From: Bretschneidera sinensis
Lineage: Eukaryota > Streptophyta > Magnoliopsida > Brassicales > Akaniaceae
Assembly: GCA_023935145.1 (NCBI GenBank)
Contig: CM043699.1
Location: 111,581,036 to 111,645,035 of the forward strand
DNA: 64,000 nt
Direction of reading: 5' to 3'
The translations under genes and the position numbers were made by a program. Position 1 is the stretch's first letter, and each line of letters begins with the position of its first letter. The notes beneath the pieces were generated by a model. It was not told where the DNA came from, searched no databases, and was given only the letters and a program-made list of their open reading frames with translations. Positions 1 to 13,400 of this stretch are shown here, one piece after another.

Positions 1-969
1 ATCCTTTGATGTAGAATCAAATGTGTGTTAGGCCCAAGAGAAATACTTCTTAGCTAACCATCTCCATGTTGGATCTGAGTGGCCTTTCAATGAAGAATGG
101 CTTCCTTGAAATCATCTTGGTGGAATGCACTTACAGCCCACCAGAAATCTGCCTTCAACTCTAGCCCAGGGAAACTGGATTTTAAGTTACTATAGACATG
201 CCTAGCACAGTTATAGGCATGTTGGAAAAACTCAGCTACAACATCCAAGATTCCCTACATGTAAGTAAAACACTATTTCAACATTTTAATAAAATGTTAC
301 ACAAATTTAGAAGAATGTATGAATAAGAGTAAAAGTATATTGTTTCTTAACCTTTTGCTTATCTGACATAAAAGGTAAATGGCTTCTCCAATATGTCCGC
401 ACCAACGCAATCCCTTAAACACCTATAGAAGAATGCCCAACTTTTTTTGCTTTCTACCTCAGCAATAACATATGCTACTGGAAACAAACCATTGTTTCCA
501 TCAAGTACTATAGCAGACAATAACACCCCACCATTTGGACCATTTAGAAAACAACCATCTAGCCCAAAAAAATGACCTTTAACCATTGAGGAACTCAATC
601 TTCAATGCATGGAATCAAACAAATATTCTTTTAAACGCAACTACATTTTTTTTTTGGTTTTGTATCTCATACACTTATATTCTCACAATGCTTCCTGGAT
701 TCTTTTTCACTACTACCTTAGCATTTTTTTCTCAATTTCCTAAATGATTCCTTATGCCCACCTTCAACTTCCTCTCTCACCTTCCTTTTAGCCTTGTACA
801 ACTGTTTACCATGAGTATCAATCCCATATTGCCTCGTCAGTGTTTCTTTCATCAACTCATAGTTCATGCTCAAGTCAGCCTTCAATTGATTACCAAGTTT
901 CCTAGCAATCCATGTACCCTTGCATTATTATTCTTCTCGGTTCTCACACAATTTTGGGCATTTTTGTAA
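1..969 (-). pseudogene. Mutator-like (MULE) transposase, degenerate and truncated by the window edge
   Basis: Three stretches read as consecutive parts of a MuDR-type transposase on the minus strand. About 969-690 gives the N-terminal region, with words such as SWIARKL-like TWIARKLGNQLKAD and YGIDTHGKQLYKAKRK. 598-359 gives the start of the MULE catalytic domain (GLDGCFLNGPNGGVLLSA, LDGNNGLFPVAYVIAE). About 260-115 gives the later block (QHAYNCARHVYSNLK, FPGLELKADFWWAV). Stops separate the blocks, for instance after 690 and near 112, so no full protein is possible. Such transposases cut and paste Mutator DNA elements. The C-terminal part would lie left of the window. The family call is firm from these motifs. 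I saw no terminal inverted repeat, so the element's ends are unknown. Confidence 0.85.
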
Positions 970-1596
970 TTCAATCTTTCCCGTTTAGATTTAACGATTT
1001 CCATTCATTCAAATGGGGTTAGTGTCATTTTCAAAACTACGAGCCCATATATATATATACACACACTCTTTTTTCTTCTAAGAAACCCTCCAACAAAAAA
1101 TATTAGTTTTCCACCCAAAAAAAAAACAATTAGAATTTAAATATGTGAGAAGCATTATTTTTAAAATACTTTTTTAGTTGAAAAGTCCGTTTGTTCTCGT
1201 GAAAATACTTCTTTTGGACTTTCAATATTCTTCCCAAAAGCTTGTTGAAATGATTTGCTTATTCTATGTTCATTCACTTTATGTTTTTGGTGTGATGGAA
1301 CTTGGTTATGGAGATTCTAAGACCAAATATATACTAGTATTGAAAATTTTAATTGATCAAACACCTTTAAAATCTAGTTTTCTATACTTGTGTATGGTTT
1401 GTATCAAATTAAAGTTGTTTGAACTTTGTGTGAAGTGATTTAAAGTACTTAATTTGTAAATGATGGTTTATAAGATTTAATAAATTCTTGTACGAATTTG
1501 ATTTTGGATCTAATGAATAATGAATAATTGTAGTAAAATATTTTTTCTTGCGTAATATGTTTGCATTAATTTTTAAGTAAAAAAATGTTAAATTAG

Positions 1597-1763
1597 TGAC
1601 CCAAACCCACCCAAACTGATTTAAATGGGGTTGGGTTGGGTTAGAGTTGGAGTTTAATGGTTTCATTGGTTAGGTTGGTTTGAAATTTTTTTAACCTGGT
1701 ATAATTGGGTTTTGTTGATTTTGTAGGTCAATCCTATCCAAAGTGATCCATACCAACCCCTAT
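1597..1763. repeat. Fragment related to the right end of the hAT element at 53766-55282
   Basis: The segment opens with GACCCAAACCCA. It contains GGGTTGGGTTGGG runs and AACCTGGTAT, and ends in GATCCATACCAACCCCTA. The last 150 bases of the hAT element (about 55140-55282) have the same order: GACCCAAACCGA, GGGTT runs, CCAACCTGGTATGAAT, then GACCCATGCTCACCCCTA. This indicates a decayed copy of the same non-autonomous hAT family. I did not find the matching left end. Confidence 0.5.
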
Positions 1764-3427
1764 GTAGTAACATATAAGAATTTAAACCATAATTTTCTTT
1801 CTTTTAGTTTTAGGTAGCAGCCACCACTCTCACCATAACGCCCCATTATGCTTCTCATGTTCCTCTTCATTTTTAATCTCTATGGACTTTTTGTGTTACC
1901 TCATCTCTAATCAATCTCTATCTTAATCTCAACCATTCTTCACGGTAGCTATGATTTTTCTCAACTTTTTTGTCTAGTAAGAGCAACAAACTTTTCAATA
2001 TCTACTTAAATATGGAATTTGTCCAATAGTTTATTCTATCTTTTGTAAGAATCGGATCGGTCTAGTCTATGGTTTGCGATAGGATTGATCAGTCCGGTCC
2101 AGTTCTGGTAACTATAGGCAAAAATATGTGTCTATATAAAGGTAATATTGTGAAATGACTTTTATGTTTTTATGTGTACACGTGTGAAAAATCTTTTAGA
2201 TTTAAATAAAAAATAATAATAAATAAAGTAATTTGTTACTACTTCAAAATTCAAAAGAAATTGTTTGGTATTAAAAGTTGGAAACAATTTATTACCAATA
2301 GTAAAATTCATGGAGCAAAAATAATATTATCCCAAGTTTTTGCTTACAATTCAAACTCCCCTAATCAAAATCTTGATGGCTTGTTGATTTTATAGCGGCC
2401 TAATTAAAAATAACAGTGATTTCGCACAAAACTCTATAATTAGAAAATAACATTTGAAAAAAAAAGAATTACAAAACATCATATATCTTTAAATATAATT
2501 TAGATAAAAAAAAAAGTTATATACACAATAATATTTAATAAAATTACAAGACTTATGAGAACCATAGAAATTGATAATGATATTTTAGACATTGTTAAGT
2601 TTTAGAAAAACTATTGAGCTACTCTCTTCTTATAAGATTAGTCTTACATCTAATTACTAACAAAAAAATTGAAATTGTCAATATTTAAAGATTTAGTGTG
2701 TGCATGTAAAGGATTTATCAATACATGCATCTTACATTTATATATGTTTTAAATGTTGTATATACATTTCTGGGTTATTATCATCAAACACTTTTATGTT
2801 TAGCATTGTCTTTTAATGTCTCTATTGCATTTTAAAAACGATCAGTTTACCCTTTGCATTTTAAACATGTGTCAACTATAAAGGTAGGCATAGTTAGGTA
2901 AGCTCAAAATTTGACCAAACCATAACAGTAAGTTATTCAAAATCATTACCATAAACCTAACAATTTCTATTAGTAACCATAATTTTTGTTAAGTTCGGTT
3001 TTCAAAATTTTACAACTAACCACGGTTAACGAAAAAAACCAAAATTGTATCAATTCAAAAAAGTTATATTAATCAAAGTATAATATAATTCAATCAATCC
3101 ATATTAAAATTCTTAACATTTGGTTCGCATTCAAATACTTCAAAATAAGTTAGAAAGTATAAACTTTCAAATGAAAACTAAAATAACCAAAACATTAAAC
3201 AACCAAGCTCTTCCCTTTCAAATTTTTCCCCACAATCATTAATGTTCAAAACTAATTATGATTTAGTGATTAAGCAATAGGGACTAAAAAGTTAGAGTTT
3301 TTACTTATAAGCTATTTTATCATTATCATATTGGTCTTAAAACATAATAGTATAATTTATTGTTATAATTTGTAAGGATAAAATTGTAATTAGATACATA
3401 ATACATATTTAATTATATACTTATCAA

Positions 3428-3449
3428 ATATATATATATATATATATAA
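3428..3449. repeat. (TA)n microsatellite
   Basis: An uninterrupted alternating AT tract of about 11 dinucleotides. Confidence 0.9.
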
Positions 3450-4674
3450 TTATAAATTATAAATATAATTTTAATATGATTAAGTTAAGTGGTTAACCGA
3501 CATATTTGAAAATCAAGAATCATAAATATAATCATAACAAAAATAAAAAAAGAATGCTAACCTATAAACCTTTTTTTTTAACATTACTATGTATAAAGTG
3601 GGGGATGAGGGATTTGAACCCTGCCGAGGGAAAGATTTTACTGAATGTCACACACCGAGCTAAGGCAATGGGGGACATGCTAACTATAAACCTAACCATT
3701 ATTTTTTGTAACCATATTTTTTGTTAGGTTGTGAAATTGTCAGGTTCGATTAAGTTTTTAAGTTATTTTTGCTAAACTCTTCTAATAATAATACTTACAA
3801 AATTGATATTGATACAAACAAAAATCTTAACTAATAAATATGGTAAAAAAAACTTATCAAGATTTTTGTGTACGTTGATATCAACTTTTGTTAAGCTTTT
3901 TTGTATGTATCGGTATCAATTTTGTCAAAATTATCATTAAAAAAATTTATTAAACAAATGCTTAAAATGTAAAAAATAAATTATTTATTTTCAAAATAAA
4001 AAAAATATTAAAATATAAAACAAAATATAAAAATGTTAGGATGAAACAACTCAACATTTCTACTCAAATATCAATTTGCACTCCATAATTTCTATCGTTA
4101 TAGTACTATCCCTCCATGCTTGAAGAAATTCTTATCCTGACCGGACCAAACTAAGGACAGAGAGACACTTGTCGCAAAACAAATTAAACCCCCTCTCATT
4201 TGAACGAAGTTACCAATGAAATCTCCACCCAATCCAACCACAATTTTTTGAAAATGGATCCGAACAAAAACTTCACCTCCATACGCCTTGCACAAACTCC
4301 TTTGCGTAAAATTAGATTTTTTTTTCCTTGAAAACAAACAGAAAAAAAATGCAAGGAAAATCATAGCAAGTGCCAAATGAGGGATAATTTATAAAGAACC
4401 TAATAACTACGGTTAATCTCATATCTATTTTCCAAACTGGTCAAATTTCAGCCGCATTTTTTTTCTTGCAGTTTAATTAGCACAACAAAATTGGAATGAA
4501 ATATTTTCGTGTAAGATTTATACATGAATCTCTGATCGGGATTCCCATTAAGCCTGTATTAAGCAAAGTTATAATCTACAAAAATAAAGGTAAAAAAAAA
4601 GAAGAAAAAATTATCTGAATTACATTGTTCAAAACAAAAACAAAAATTTAAGAGAATTTATTTTCAGTGGTCAA

Positions 4675-6472
<1,798 letters not shown>

Positions 6473-7150
6473 TGCACCAATCCAAGATCCAAACAAAGCT
6501 CACAACAAGAAACCCAGAGAAAATAGAAGCAAAAAAGAAGAAAGATATATCAAGAAGCGAAGGAAAAGAGAAGATTGGTTTTGTTTCCTTTGGAAGCTTT
6601 CTTCTTGTTGTTTCTAAGGGAGGTGGAGGGGGAGAAGAGAAGAAAGCTTTGTATTGAAATAAGACCCACCAAAAGCCACATCCCACAAAGCAAGATCTGA
6701 GCAGATTTTCTCCCAAATCTTGCAAATTTTCTAAGTTGATTGGTTTTGAATTACAGGGCAAGCAATGCAAAGAAAACAAATACAGTTCAAATAACAAATA
6801 ATAAAATTAATAAATTACTCAAACAAATCTATATGGGGGATTTCTAAGGAGGGACGGGAGGTGGGTTAATTTATATAGTATTACTTCTTACATGTAAAAG
6901 GGAGTAAAAGAGAGAGAATATATAAAGAAAAATATGGAGTACGGTATAATTGAAGAGAAAAATAGTAGAGCAGTGCTACTACTAAGCTTCTTCTTTTTTT
7001 GGGGGTAGTACTAGTAAGTTTTGGATAAAAGCAAAAAAATAAGGGAAAGGGAGGGCAGAGTAGTGATGATGAAAAGGATGGGAAGAGGGAAGGGTGGGAT
7101 GTAAAAGTGGAGCCCACCAAAATCTCCAACAAAAGATTCAGGTGATGTCA
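6473..7150 (-). promoter_or_regulatory. Probable 5' UTR and proximal promoter of the response regulator
   Basis: The sequence directly upstream of the start codon is strongly strand-biased: on the plus strand 6530-6660 and 6890-7100 are purine-rich (GAAGAAAGA, GGAGGTGGAGGGGGAG), so on the gene's sense strand they are pyrimidine-rich, common in plant 5' UTRs. AGATCT/AGATTT words occur near 6690-6710; type-B regulators bind AGATT-like sites, but these are too short to prove a cytokinin element. I cannot place the transcription start. Confidence 0.35.
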
Positions 7151-10100
7151 GCAATGGTGCCTTTTTCCATAACGTGAAAACATGTGGCGCTTACCATATC
7201 TTTGAACAGGTGGGCGAGACTGGTGGCAAAGAAATGGCAATTTCTTTTGATTCCCATTTAAGATTTGTTTCCCATGTCAAACCCATGTATGCTCAATTTC
7301 CCAGAACCATGCCCATTCATTCATCCATGTACTACTTTTAATGAGGTTTGTTTACGAGATTTTATTAAATAGTTTATATAATATTTCTTACAAGTAAAAA
7401 TATCAAACATTTTTAAATGAATCAAAATTAAATTTATATCAAAACAATTGTTTTCTTTTATAAAACATAAATAGTTTTTAATTATACATCTGTTTTGATA
7501 AAAACTATTTCAACAACTTTTTTTTTAACAATAGTAGATCAAAACTATTAGATCAATCAATACCTAAATGTTTTTCTTTAAAAAGTTACCCATCAATTAT
7601 ATAGACATTACAGCCATTCATTCATGCATCTAACCAAGATTGTTGGGCTCACATATTATAATTTTGATCCAAAATGTGTAACCAAAATGACAGGCCATAA
7701 CATTGGTGGGGCATTTTGTTCAACTTGCAAATTGCAACCCTTTATAACTTTACAAATTGGGCAAGTAAATGCCATGTCCTCCAAATCCTACCTCCTTAAG
7801 CCCTCATTCCTCTTAATTACTTCAATAAAAGGCATTAATTTGCTTCTTATTTTTTTATAGATCGAGAAAATAGATGGAATCGAAAACATTGTGATTTTTT
7901 TCTTTCTTTTAAATGATATTCGGATCTTTTTTTAACATTGTTTGAAATCAGTTTTAATCATTTATTTAAGTTAAAGAAAATCAACTTTAATGAGTGATAA
8001 AAGTTGATTCCAAACAGCACCAATAGCATTGAGATCTTGTTGTATTATTAAATTGCCAATAACAAACACTTTAAAGTTTATAGTTTTTACAAAATAAAAC
8101 TTGTAATAAGGTAACATTGATTTGAAATTTTTTTTTATAAGACTTGATTTGCCACTTAAATTATATTGATAGCAAACAATTAGGGGACATTATTTTGATA
8201 TCCAAGATTTATTCATTGACTTAAGCCATGAAACATATTGATAACTTTTTCTTTGTCTTAAATGCTACCAAATTTCTTCAAAATTGCAATCAAAGGTTCA
8301 AAGAATCTATAGTCTGAGAGCATAGAAAAAAATTGAGATTGACCCTCAAGAAATATAACACAATATCATTTTGAGCATGTGCATGTCTCCTGTGTCAAAT
8401 ATCAATATAATTAGATTTTCATGATAATGTAATTTTTTTTATTCACTCATTTTAGTAGTGTAAACCTATTAACACAGGATAAAAAATGAATTATATTAAT
8501 CTCTTTGAAATTAGAAGGTAATTATGGGATTTGAATACTTTTCATGACAAATCTGAATTTGGATCATTTTCATTTGATAATATGACATTCAATCTCGCCA
8601 TGAACTTGACTCTATTTCAATTCTCAAATGAAAAATATTCAAATATGTAATTATGCTATTTTTTTAAAAAAAAATTGAAAATTATTCTTACATCTTTTTA
8701 ATTAAATTTGATTTTTTTTATTAAAAAAAAAACGTTGTGAAAACCCAACAATTCATTTGCATATAAACACTTTTCTTTTCATCATGTTTACTTATATGAG
8801 ATGGTTTTTTATTAAAGGCTTAATAATTGACTAACATGTGTTTTTTTTAATGAAAGTATATAACAACGCATCCCCTAATATCGCGGAGCATTAATTTTCA
8901 AAACCACATATAATTACAAGTAATTATCCTCTAACCTTAAAAGAAGTTAATATAACTTACCCTAAAAAGAAAATAAGGGTCCTTTTTACCTTTAGTGCAG
9001 TGGTTGTTGGAAGTTTTGTTGGAAAAATAAGATTCAGCCGACTGAATGATTTTATTCAGTCGACTGAATAAGAGAAAGAAAGTTTTTGTCTACTTTCAGT
9101 CTATTGAATCAGAATTCAATCAACTGAATACCCAACACTCCTTTTAAAATGTTGATTCAATCAACTGAATAAAACATTCCGTCGACTGAATGTTTGTTAT
9201 TTTAAAATTTGAGTTTTGCAGATAGTCACTTTTTAGAGAGCTGTGTCTCATAACTCATATCTCTTCACTTTTATAAATTTATGGAAGTTAAGAGATGTTA
9301 TAGAATTGTTCTTTCAATCTTAAAAAATATTTATTCTTCTTCTTTATGTCCTAATATTTTTACAGTCATTGTTATCACTGTTTCAATGAGAGTTCTTAGG
9401 GGATTCTATAGATTTGCTATCTGTAAATCCCATAGACTTTATGTATCCTGAAGGATATTTGTCTTTAACCCATTAGTAAACTCTTTACGAAGTGGAGACA
9501 AATAAAGCCTTAAGGAAAACATTGATTAATGTGATTCAAAATCTCATTGCGGTTTTCCTTAAATTTCATTTATTTCATGTTTTTTATTCCTACTCCAGAA
9601 ATTGTACCAATAATCTTAAAGCTTTATTTGGTTCTTCGTCAATAGAGTGGGAGTCAAATGATTGGTGAATCTGGAGGGCATGTTATGGAACTTGAAGAGA
9701 AAAATCTGTGAAATCAATGTTTGATTAATTTCTCTACAATCCTAAAAGGTATGCTTAACTTAAAGTTTATTTAGCATACAAATCTGCACGTCGAAATAAA
9801 AAATAATTTTATTATTACATTTTAAGTTTACGTGCAGCCCTAAGATGTTTTCTAGTGTTTGTTGAGAAATGATGTTTACATCCAAAGAAGTTATTTGTTA
9901 AAACAAAAGAACCAAATTGATTGAATTAGTTAATTTTAATATATATATATAGACGCGCACACACACACTAAGAACTTAAATTTCAATCAGATTTTAAGTT
10001 TACTTTTAAGTCTATATGATTTTATCTGGTATATTTGGTAAGCTTCATTTAACATGGTAACTAAATAACATTGTATTGTGAAATACAAACCTCTTTTTGG

Positions 10101-11386
10101 AATGCTTAGTCAATGAGAAGTTAATTTTGAGATGATAGTACGGTTGTGAAATCTTTGAGGGCCTATCATAGGTACATGTATGAATCGAAGTGGGCACCGT
10201 ACCCGATTCTGACTCAATAATTATTTTTTTTACTAAAAACAATTCATAGTGACAATACAAGCAAATCATAAATCTTCAATAATAATTCAAAATCAAGAAT
10301 CAAGATCCCACACAAGTTCTAGAATCAAACCATAATAACATATCTAGTAAATCCCTAATCAATTCAACACAATAACAATAACAATAAATAAAGCACAACT
10401 CCAAAATATGTTTTGTACATAAGAAATATATATATAAAATCAGGATTTAGTAGGTATATGAGAGGTATTACCTATACCTTATCTATACCTTTTGGGTATT
10501 AAAAATGAATACATATATCATTCTAAACCTGTTTATCTATTATTTATACTCGTTTAAACAGGTTCAAATTGGTTCAGATACTCGAAAAATACCCTACATG
10601 TTACCATTTCTAAGCACAATGATGGATTTTAACAAATCTTTTTATCCCCACTCAATACTGTAACTCTCTTTATTTCTAAGAAAGTTTGTTGAGGATACCA
10701 TTGTAGGACCTTAAGAGTCAAGGCATTGAAATACTTTTGTTGTTAGTTTTTTTTATCTCTTTTAAATATGATTTATCTATCTATATTACTATAAAACTAA
10801 AATCCAATCTAGTGGTGGTACTCCTAGAAATATAGTATTTGTTAAGGCTATGAAAATCCCAAAAGACTTTGAACCTAAAAAGAGACAAATCAAAATTAAA
10901 TGTAGTGTAAGAGATCATCTTATAAGTTATAGAATTTATCTACTGCAATTTTTTTTTTCCCATTAACCACCTTCCATTTTCTCCTGAATTTTCTTACATG
11001 CATTTATTTAAAAGAATCGCGCTTATTGAGATGCTTGTATATAAATTATATTAATCAGAATGCCAATTACAAACCAAATTAATCTCAAGCCTATCTCCAC
11101 CATACACTATTTTTTTATCATTTGTCATAGAGTATAAAAAATAGTTAAGTCATTTCCTATTAAATTAAATTGCTGGGATAATTGGTTATCCAACTATTTC
11201 TTTATTAGGTATCAGAATAAAAGTCTTGTACTTGAATCCTGAGAACTTCACTTTATTCTATCTCATCTTCATTAATTTTTCATTTAGTGTTTTGCTCACA
11301 CTAGGGTCTTTATATGTAAAACCCAATAATCTTTCTTGATTGGTTAGAAAAAATGTTGGGATTTGAATTCTCTCCATCCTAGAATT
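7151..11386. other. Intergenic DNA with degenerate repeats, no supported gene
   Basis: No frame of recognisable origin is present. The part 9005-9775 is LTR-like and listed separately. Around 10440-10615 there is a remnant with words GGTATTACCTATACC and GTTTAAACAGGTTC, ending CCCTACATGTTACCATTTCTAA, of the kind found in decayed hAT/MITE copies. Near 9935-9970 there is a TA tract followed by a CA tract. Confidence 0.5.
9005..9775. repeat. LTR-like sequence with ATTCAGTCGACTGAAT-type palindromes (possible solo LTR or fragment)
   Basis: A run beginning TGTTGGAAGTTTTG at about 9005 carries six near-copies of a 16-base palindrome around TCGAC, TCAAC or CCGAC between 9033 and 9195. It continues into sequence of Copia-LTR character (ATCTCATTGCGGTTTTCC, then CAAATGATTGGTGAATCTGG). 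The layout of spaced palindromes resembles the SIRE LTRs at 11392 and 20437, although the flanking bases of the motif differ. I found no target duplication, no primer-binding site and no second copy, so the boundaries are approximate. Confidence 0.4.
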
Positions 11387-11391
11387 GAAAT
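11387..11391. repeat. Target-site duplication GAAAT (left copy of the SIRE element)
   Basis: GAAAT directly precedes the left LTR and recurs at 21559-21563 directly after the right LTR. Five bases is the usual Copia duplication length. Confidence 0.85.
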
Positions 11392-12621
11392 TGAATAACT
11401 CAAGGTTTCAACCCAAGAGGGGGGGTGAATTGGGTTTTTAAAAACTTTTGCGGAATTTATACAAGTTTATAAAAACTGATAAGCAACAAATAATTAATAT
11501 AAGTAAAAAGCTGTAAATAAAGAGTTTAAGGAAAGAGGATGCAAACACAGTTATAGTGGTTCGGCAATATCGGATTCGTTCCGACCCTACGTCCACTCTC
11601 TTCAAGGAACTCCTTGAAGTAATCCACTAAGAAAACTTAGTCGCACAACTTAGCCGGGTGTTGCACAAACCGTACACAAGCAATTTACAGGAATTGCTTA
11701 AACCGAAAAATCCCCTTCCTCTCGGAAGTAATCCCTTTACAAAGATGGTGTAAAGTAAAAGGTAGAGAGACAACAAATGAAAGCTTATTACAACAGAAAT
11801 GTCTCTCTTTCAAAGTAAAGCTTGAAGGAATGGCTCAATAAGATTATTTCAAAGCTTTTTGTGTTTCAAGAGTATAAAAACTTGATTATATGAGATCAAC
11901 TCTTTTTGAATATATGCTTCTTGTTTTTGAATGCTTTGCTGAATGGGTTTATATAGTAATCAATTAATATGGCCGTTTTGGACTTTAATTTGAAAAAGAT
12001 TTACTTTAAAACGTTCAGATTTGGAGTCCAACGGTCATATTTTCGAACTACCAGTCGACTGGGTCGAGATACCAGTCGACTGGGTTCACTTGAAAAATAT
12101 ACGTTTTTAGACCTTCTGGGTATCCAGTCGACTGGTATATATCATCCAGTCGACTGGGGACTTTCTGTCCATTTTACCAGTCGACTGGGTTGATTTATCC
12201 AGTCGACTGGATATTACTGGTCAATGTACCAGTCGACTGGGTTAATTCATCCAGTCGACTGGGTACCTTCTGACCCATATACCAGTCGACTGGTATATGT
12301 ACCCAGTCGACTGGGTTATCTTCCAACCCAGTTTTTCTTCTGTTTTTCATTAAAAACATTTAAAAATAATGGTTTTAGAAAAACTTTTTGTTTTTGAGCC
12401 ATTGAACAAGCTAATACAATGTATGAGTGAGACTTACATTGGTTCTAAACCTTAAGACTTAAACTAGATCTTCAGTCTTCACTTGATACTTGATTTGGTT
12501 CGAGTTTTTGCACTTTGTTCCTTGGTTGAATGTGTTTGATCCTTAATACAACTTAGTTTAAACATGTTAGTTAAATAACAGTTGTGTTTTGCCATCATTA
12601 AAATACGGGCGAGGGTCAACA
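11392..12621 (-). repeat. 3' LTR of the SIRE element, 1230 bp
   Basis: It is near-identical to 20437-21558 but about 108 bp longer. On the plus strand it starts TGAATAACTCAAGG, where the other copy has TGTAACTCAAGG, and ends GAGGGTCAACA. Most of the extra length is two more 52-53 bp units, each holding two copies of the palindrome CCAGTCGACTGG (ten copies here against six in the other LTR). Confidence 0.93.
12051..12314. repeat. Array of ten CCAGTCGACTGG palindromes in the 3' LTR
   Basis: Perfect 12-bp palindromes start at 12051, 12072, 12124, 12146, 12177, 12199, 12229, 12251, 12282 and 12303. From 12124 on, spacing alternates about 22 and 30-31 bp, so the real unit is 52-53 bp with two palindromes. 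Each has a SalI core (GTCGAC). Confidence 0.95.
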
Positions 12622-12635
12622 ATCTCCCCCTTTTT
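12622..12635 (-). promoter_or_regulatory. Polypurine tract of the SIRE element
   Basis: On the minus strand AAAAAGGGGGAGAT lies directly before the 3' LTR start TGTTGACCC. This purine run is where plus-strand DNA synthesis is primed in LTR elements. Confidence 0.85.
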
Positions 12636-13400
12636 GATGATGACAAAACTAATAATGTAAAAACAGTTTTAAAAACTAAGTGTTAAGGTTTTACAAAAAT
12701 TTGGACAGTCTCCTCTGTTTTTCGAGTAAAACCACCCTGTAAACAAGCAAACACAGTTTATATTTCTTTCATCAACCAATCCAGAATTAAACTCAACCAA
12801 TCAATAAACATTTTTACACAGATATGGAGCAATGCTCCCCCTAAATCTATGCATTGGTTGCGTTTTACTTAGATTTTCTCCCCCGTTTTGACAACAGCAA
12901 CCAAAGGGGGCATAACATAAAAAATAAGCTACTTAGCCAATACAGTCAAATAGGTTATAAGAATACAAAGATGTACGCGAAGATGTGGCTTCTTTCGAAT
13001 TTCAGAAGCCTTCCCGGGAAGAACCGGAAGTATTTCAAGCATATAAGTATTTTATAGCAGTTTTAATGACCAAACATATATTTAAAACAGTTCTAACATA
13101 TCACAAATAGCGTAAATAAATGCAAGAAATATGGCTAATAGTATTACATCATCATAGAGAAAAAGTCAATACAAGTAGGGCCTCATAGAGCCATAACTAA
13201 GAAAAAAACAAACATGAGATGTCCGTGCTATGTGACAAAAACTGGAAAAGCGCTAAGAACTGATAAAAGAAATAGACTCATGGTGCGGGAGAGTCCGAGC
13301 TGTCACGAAGAAGTTCCCTAATCTCAGCTAGGGAACCCTCGGTGTGCTCTCGATGTAACTCGAAGTCATCCCGTAGGTGGTCTATGGAGGAGCTCAGCCT

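Larger units (their letters stand above)
970..4674. other. Intergenic AT-rich DNA without a supported gene
   Basis: I find no reading frame with recognisable homology here. The stretch holds short A/T runs, a TA microsatellite, a hAT-end-like fragment (1597-1763), and two loosely similar blocks near 2895-3040 and 3480-3770. Those blocks share words such as ATAAACCTAAC and TTTTTGTTA and are probably remnants of one repeat family. The 92-codon frame at 4098-4376 (minus) has no recognisable domain. Confidence 0.6.

Noticed and set aside
3600..3675. tRNA-like word GGATTTGAACCCTGCCGAGG
   Set aside because: It resembles a T-arm region, but I could not form a cloverleaf around it. Such words are common in plant repeat tails.
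4098..4376. 92-codon minus-strand ORF
   Set aside because: No recognisable domain, low-complexity start and no supporting context.
11969..12193. ORFs with RLG/STG/VDW repeats in the LTRs and at 14674-14958 and 21090-21296
   Set aside because: They are translations of the CCAGTCGACTGG palindrome array inside LTR and non-coding sequence.
12051..12314. CRISPR-like regular repeats
   Set aside because: The spacers are themselves repeated, the motif is a 12-bp palindrome within an LTR, and the genome is a plant.
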